Below are positions 62,836 to 64,000 of a DNA stretch of 64,000 nt, piece by piece. This stretch comes from Candidatus Cloacimonadota bacterium (lineage in GTDB: Bacteria > Cloacimonadota > Cloacimonadia > Cloacimonadales > Cloacimonadaceae): assembly GCA_023228125.1 (NCBI GenBank), contig JALOBT010000001.1:73095-137094 (forward strand), read 5' to 3'. The position numbers were made by a program, and so were the translations under genes. The first letter of the stretch is position 1, and each line of letters begins with the position of its first letter. The notes below the pieces were generated by a model. It saw nothing but the letters and a program-made list of their open reading frames with translations, had not been told where the DNA came from and made no database searches.

Positions 62836-63429
62836 ATGAAAACTAAGGCAAACATGCCCAAACGGACACAGCACTGTGACACCGAAAACGGCAAGCACTG
62901 CGACACATTTTCCGAGTTGGGGTTCAATCCGAGCGAAAAACCACCGCTAATGCTTTTGGCAAGGTACTTAGGAACCTGTCACACTGCTTCAGGCACTGTG
63001 ACAAGACCCAAGAAGAAGACTTTAACCCGGATTGTGGGGAGCACTGTGACAGATAGCTGTGTCACAGTGCTTATCCTCAAGATGACTGATGAGTATTATG
63101 GATTACTAATGAATAAGAAGATCGATGCTGTCTGGCTGACCATTGAACGGATGGCAGAACTGAAAGGCTGTTCCAATCGAACCGTATGGCGCTTTATTGA
63201 TAAGCATAGGATGCATACAGTGAAGCGTCAGGTGAAGATCGGTACTGCCAAGGTTCTGAAGACCTTCGTATTGCCAGATCCTGAGACCCTCGAGCTTGAG
63301 TTCTCTGATACCTATAAGCAGAGACAGGTGCCAGAGTTCTATCTGGAGACAGTTATCCCGATTGGTGAGTGTATGGTAAAGAGCATGCTGGTTTATGGCT
63401 ATCAGAATACGGAGGACAGGCATGGTTGA
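62836..63429 (+). CDS. Mu-type transposase DNA-binding subunit (split N-terminal part)
   Basis: 197 residues. Start ATG 62836 is fixed by AAGGAG five bases upstream. The first 80 residues are low-complexity and are encoded by DNA packed with GCACTGTGACA motifs. Residues about 83-150 (WLTIERMAELKGCSNRTVWRFIDKHRM, then RQVKIGTAKVLKTFVLPD) resemble the Mu A N-terminal winged-helix domain that binds the internal enhancer. In Mu A this is part of the transposase chain; here it is a separate gene that overlaps the next ORF by 8 bases (ATGGTTGA), implying coupled translation. Confidence 0.6.
   Translation: MKTKANMPKRTQHCDTENGKHCDTFSELGFNPSEKPPLMLLARYLGTCHTASGTVTRPKKKTLTRIVGSTVTDSCVTVLILKMTDEYYGLLMNKKIDAVWLTIERMAELKGCSNRTVWRFIDKHRMHTVKRQVKIGTAKVLKTFVLPDPETLELEFSDTYKQRQVPEFYLETVIPIGECMVKSMLVYGYQNTEDRHG
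62871..63070. promoter_or_regulatory. Cluster of GCACTGTGACA motifs
   Basis: Direct copies at 62871-62881, 62895-62905 (one mismatch, GCACTGCGACA), 62993-63003 and 63041-63051; inverted copy TGTCACAGTGC at 63060-63070; a related TGTCACACTGC at 62977-62987. All lie within the 5' coding part of the split transposase gene. The same word occurs in end repeat copy 2. Likely binding sites for the transposase or repressor (an enhancer-like array). Confidence 0.7.
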
Positions 63430-64000
63430 CTATCAACTTGATCTGGATGAGTATCGCAAGTTCTATGCGGAACTCATGAACCAGTCAGATGAGGGGGATG
63501 AATCAGATAACTTGGGAAGTACAGCAGCTTATGCTTTAGAGCAAGCTGATGAATTAATCGCAGGTGAATCGGCTGTGGAAGTGACGGTCAGCAAACCCAC
63601 TCTTCCACTTCAAGAGCGTGACCTCGATCTGAGACCGCAACAGCACATTCCTTACAAGAAGACTCAGGAAGCAAAGCTGATGGCAGGCTTCTGTCAGATA
63701 ACGCTGTCTCGCTTGGATGATTGTGAGTCCAAGATTGAGGAGTGGCAACGCATCACTCAGGAGTATAACCAGAAGATTATGCTTCCAGAGCTTTATGCAC
63801 TGCGAGGCAAGCGGGATGAGCGCTCCTTAAGAAGATGGGTGCAGAACTATCAGAATAGCGATAATGACATGTATGCTCTGGTTAGAAAGACCGATCCCAA
63901 TGGTAAAACCAGAAAGGTTAGTTACTTTGAACAGAACTATCTGATCAATCTGCTGCTCAATCCCAATAAGATCAAGATCGGTTCGGCTATCACCATACTG
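63422..64000 (+). CDS. Mu-like DDE transposase (partial, continues past the window)
   Basis: 193 residues visible. After an acidic N-terminal stretch (1-50), the segment AKLMAGFCQITLSRLDDCESKIEEWQRIT, then YNQKIMLPELYALRGKRDERSLRRWVQNYQ matches the helical region that precedes the DDE catalytic core in Mu A and relatives (LPELYxxxGKxxxRSLxRW). The catalytic core lies beyond base 64000, so DDE residues cannot be checked. The ATG overlaps the preceding ORF by 8 bases. A TniA/TnsB-type transposase is the main alternative. Confidence 0.65.
   Translation, partial: MVDYQLDLDEYRKFYAELMNQSDEGDESDNLGSTAAYALEQADELIAGESAVEVTVSKPTLPLQERDLDLRPQQHIPYKKTQEAKLMAGFCQITLSRLDDCESKIEEWQRITQEYNQKIMLPELYALRGKRDERSLRRWVQNYQNSDNDMYALVRKTDPNGKTRKVSYFEQNYLINLLLNPNKIKIGSAITIL

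Larger units (their letters stand above)
54385..64000. mobile_element. Left part of a Mu-like transposable element (possibly two nested copies) with defence cargo
   Basis: Evidence taken together: end-like repeats at 54385 and 59435; a LexA/S24-type repressor (61862-62596, minus) divergent from a split Mu-type transposase (62836 onward); a second, partial repressor copy inside the first repeat-bounded block (56514-56927); and defence-type cargo (restriction-modification, HEPN-like, methyltransferases). The right end is outside the window. One element with a duplicated end, or two insertions with the older one decayed, both fit. Confidence 0.6.

Noticed and set aside
62871..63070. Repeated GCACTGTGACA considered as a CRISPR or iteron array
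   Set aside because: The unit is only 11 bp, in both orientations, unevenly spaced and inside a well-started ORF; no spacers of even length and no rep gene. Binding-site array preferred.

Overview
The window reads as chromosomal DNA of a diderm bacterium that uses the type IX secretion system (T9SS). It has a SprA-like translocon protein (7402-13629), two surface proteins with T9SS type A sorting tails (46397-50714), PASTA-containing FtsI, lysine 2,3-aminomutase and a type III pantothenate kinase. This mix is what I would expect from the Fibrobacterota-Chlorobiota-Bacteroidota neighbourhood, most likely Candidatus Cloacimonadota. That assignment is inference from gene content, not from a phylogenetic marker search.

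Layout. 1-5658 (minus strand) is a division and cell wall (dcw) operon: mraZ, rsmH, ftsL-like, ftsI, and a murE gene that continues in frame into murF. 5.7-19.9 kb is housekeeping: a GNAT acetyltransferase, sprA, coaX, an M55 D-aminopeptidase, psuG, an RlpA-like protein, kamA, and an EtfA with a ferredoxin domain. 20.0-25.65 kb is a decaying type I restriction island: hsdR intact, hsdM absent except for a possible 46-residue tail, an ORF6N/PLD-like gene, and hsdS cut off by repeats. It ends at a tRNA-Ser(CGA) gene. 25.75-34.87 kb is a tight minus-strand run: tadA, a SurA/PpiD-like lipoprotein, mutS, a TPR-SPOR protein, a U32 peptidase, rho and a methyltransferase. A catalytically dead caspase-like secreted protein follows at 35.1 kb.

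35984-45413 is a seven-gene minus-strand operon in which nearly every gene overlaps the next. In order of transcription: PqqD-like protein, ATP-grasp ligase, PLP-dependent decarboxylase of the LysA fold, urea-transporter-like membrane domain fused to an M23 peptidase, TPR protein, TPR plus predicted beta-barrel protein, and a large unrecognised lipoprotein. It looks like one pathway that makes an amino-acid-derived or peptide-derived product and carries it to or through the envelope. I do not recognise it as a described system.

46.4-50.7 kb holds the tandem T9SS substrates. From 51.1 kb to the end is accessory DNA: a DUF1848 plus Cys-rich methyltransferase pair, a zinc-ribbon/HEPN-like gene, and then what I read as the left part of one or two nested Mu-like transposable elements. 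Two 273-bp direct repeats (54385-54657 and 59435-59707) bracket a PstI/BsuBI-like restriction-modification cassette. That cassette also carries a HEPN-like gene, a DUF4238 gene and a truncated, Ser-to-Asn copy of the phage repressor. To the right of the second repeat come more cargo, the full LexA/S24-type repressor (minus strand), and divergently a split Mu-type transposase that runs off the window. An 11-bp motif, GCACTGTGACA, recurs in the end repeats and in the first 200 bp of the transposase region.

All protein identifications come from reading the translated sequence and from family knowledge. No database search was run.
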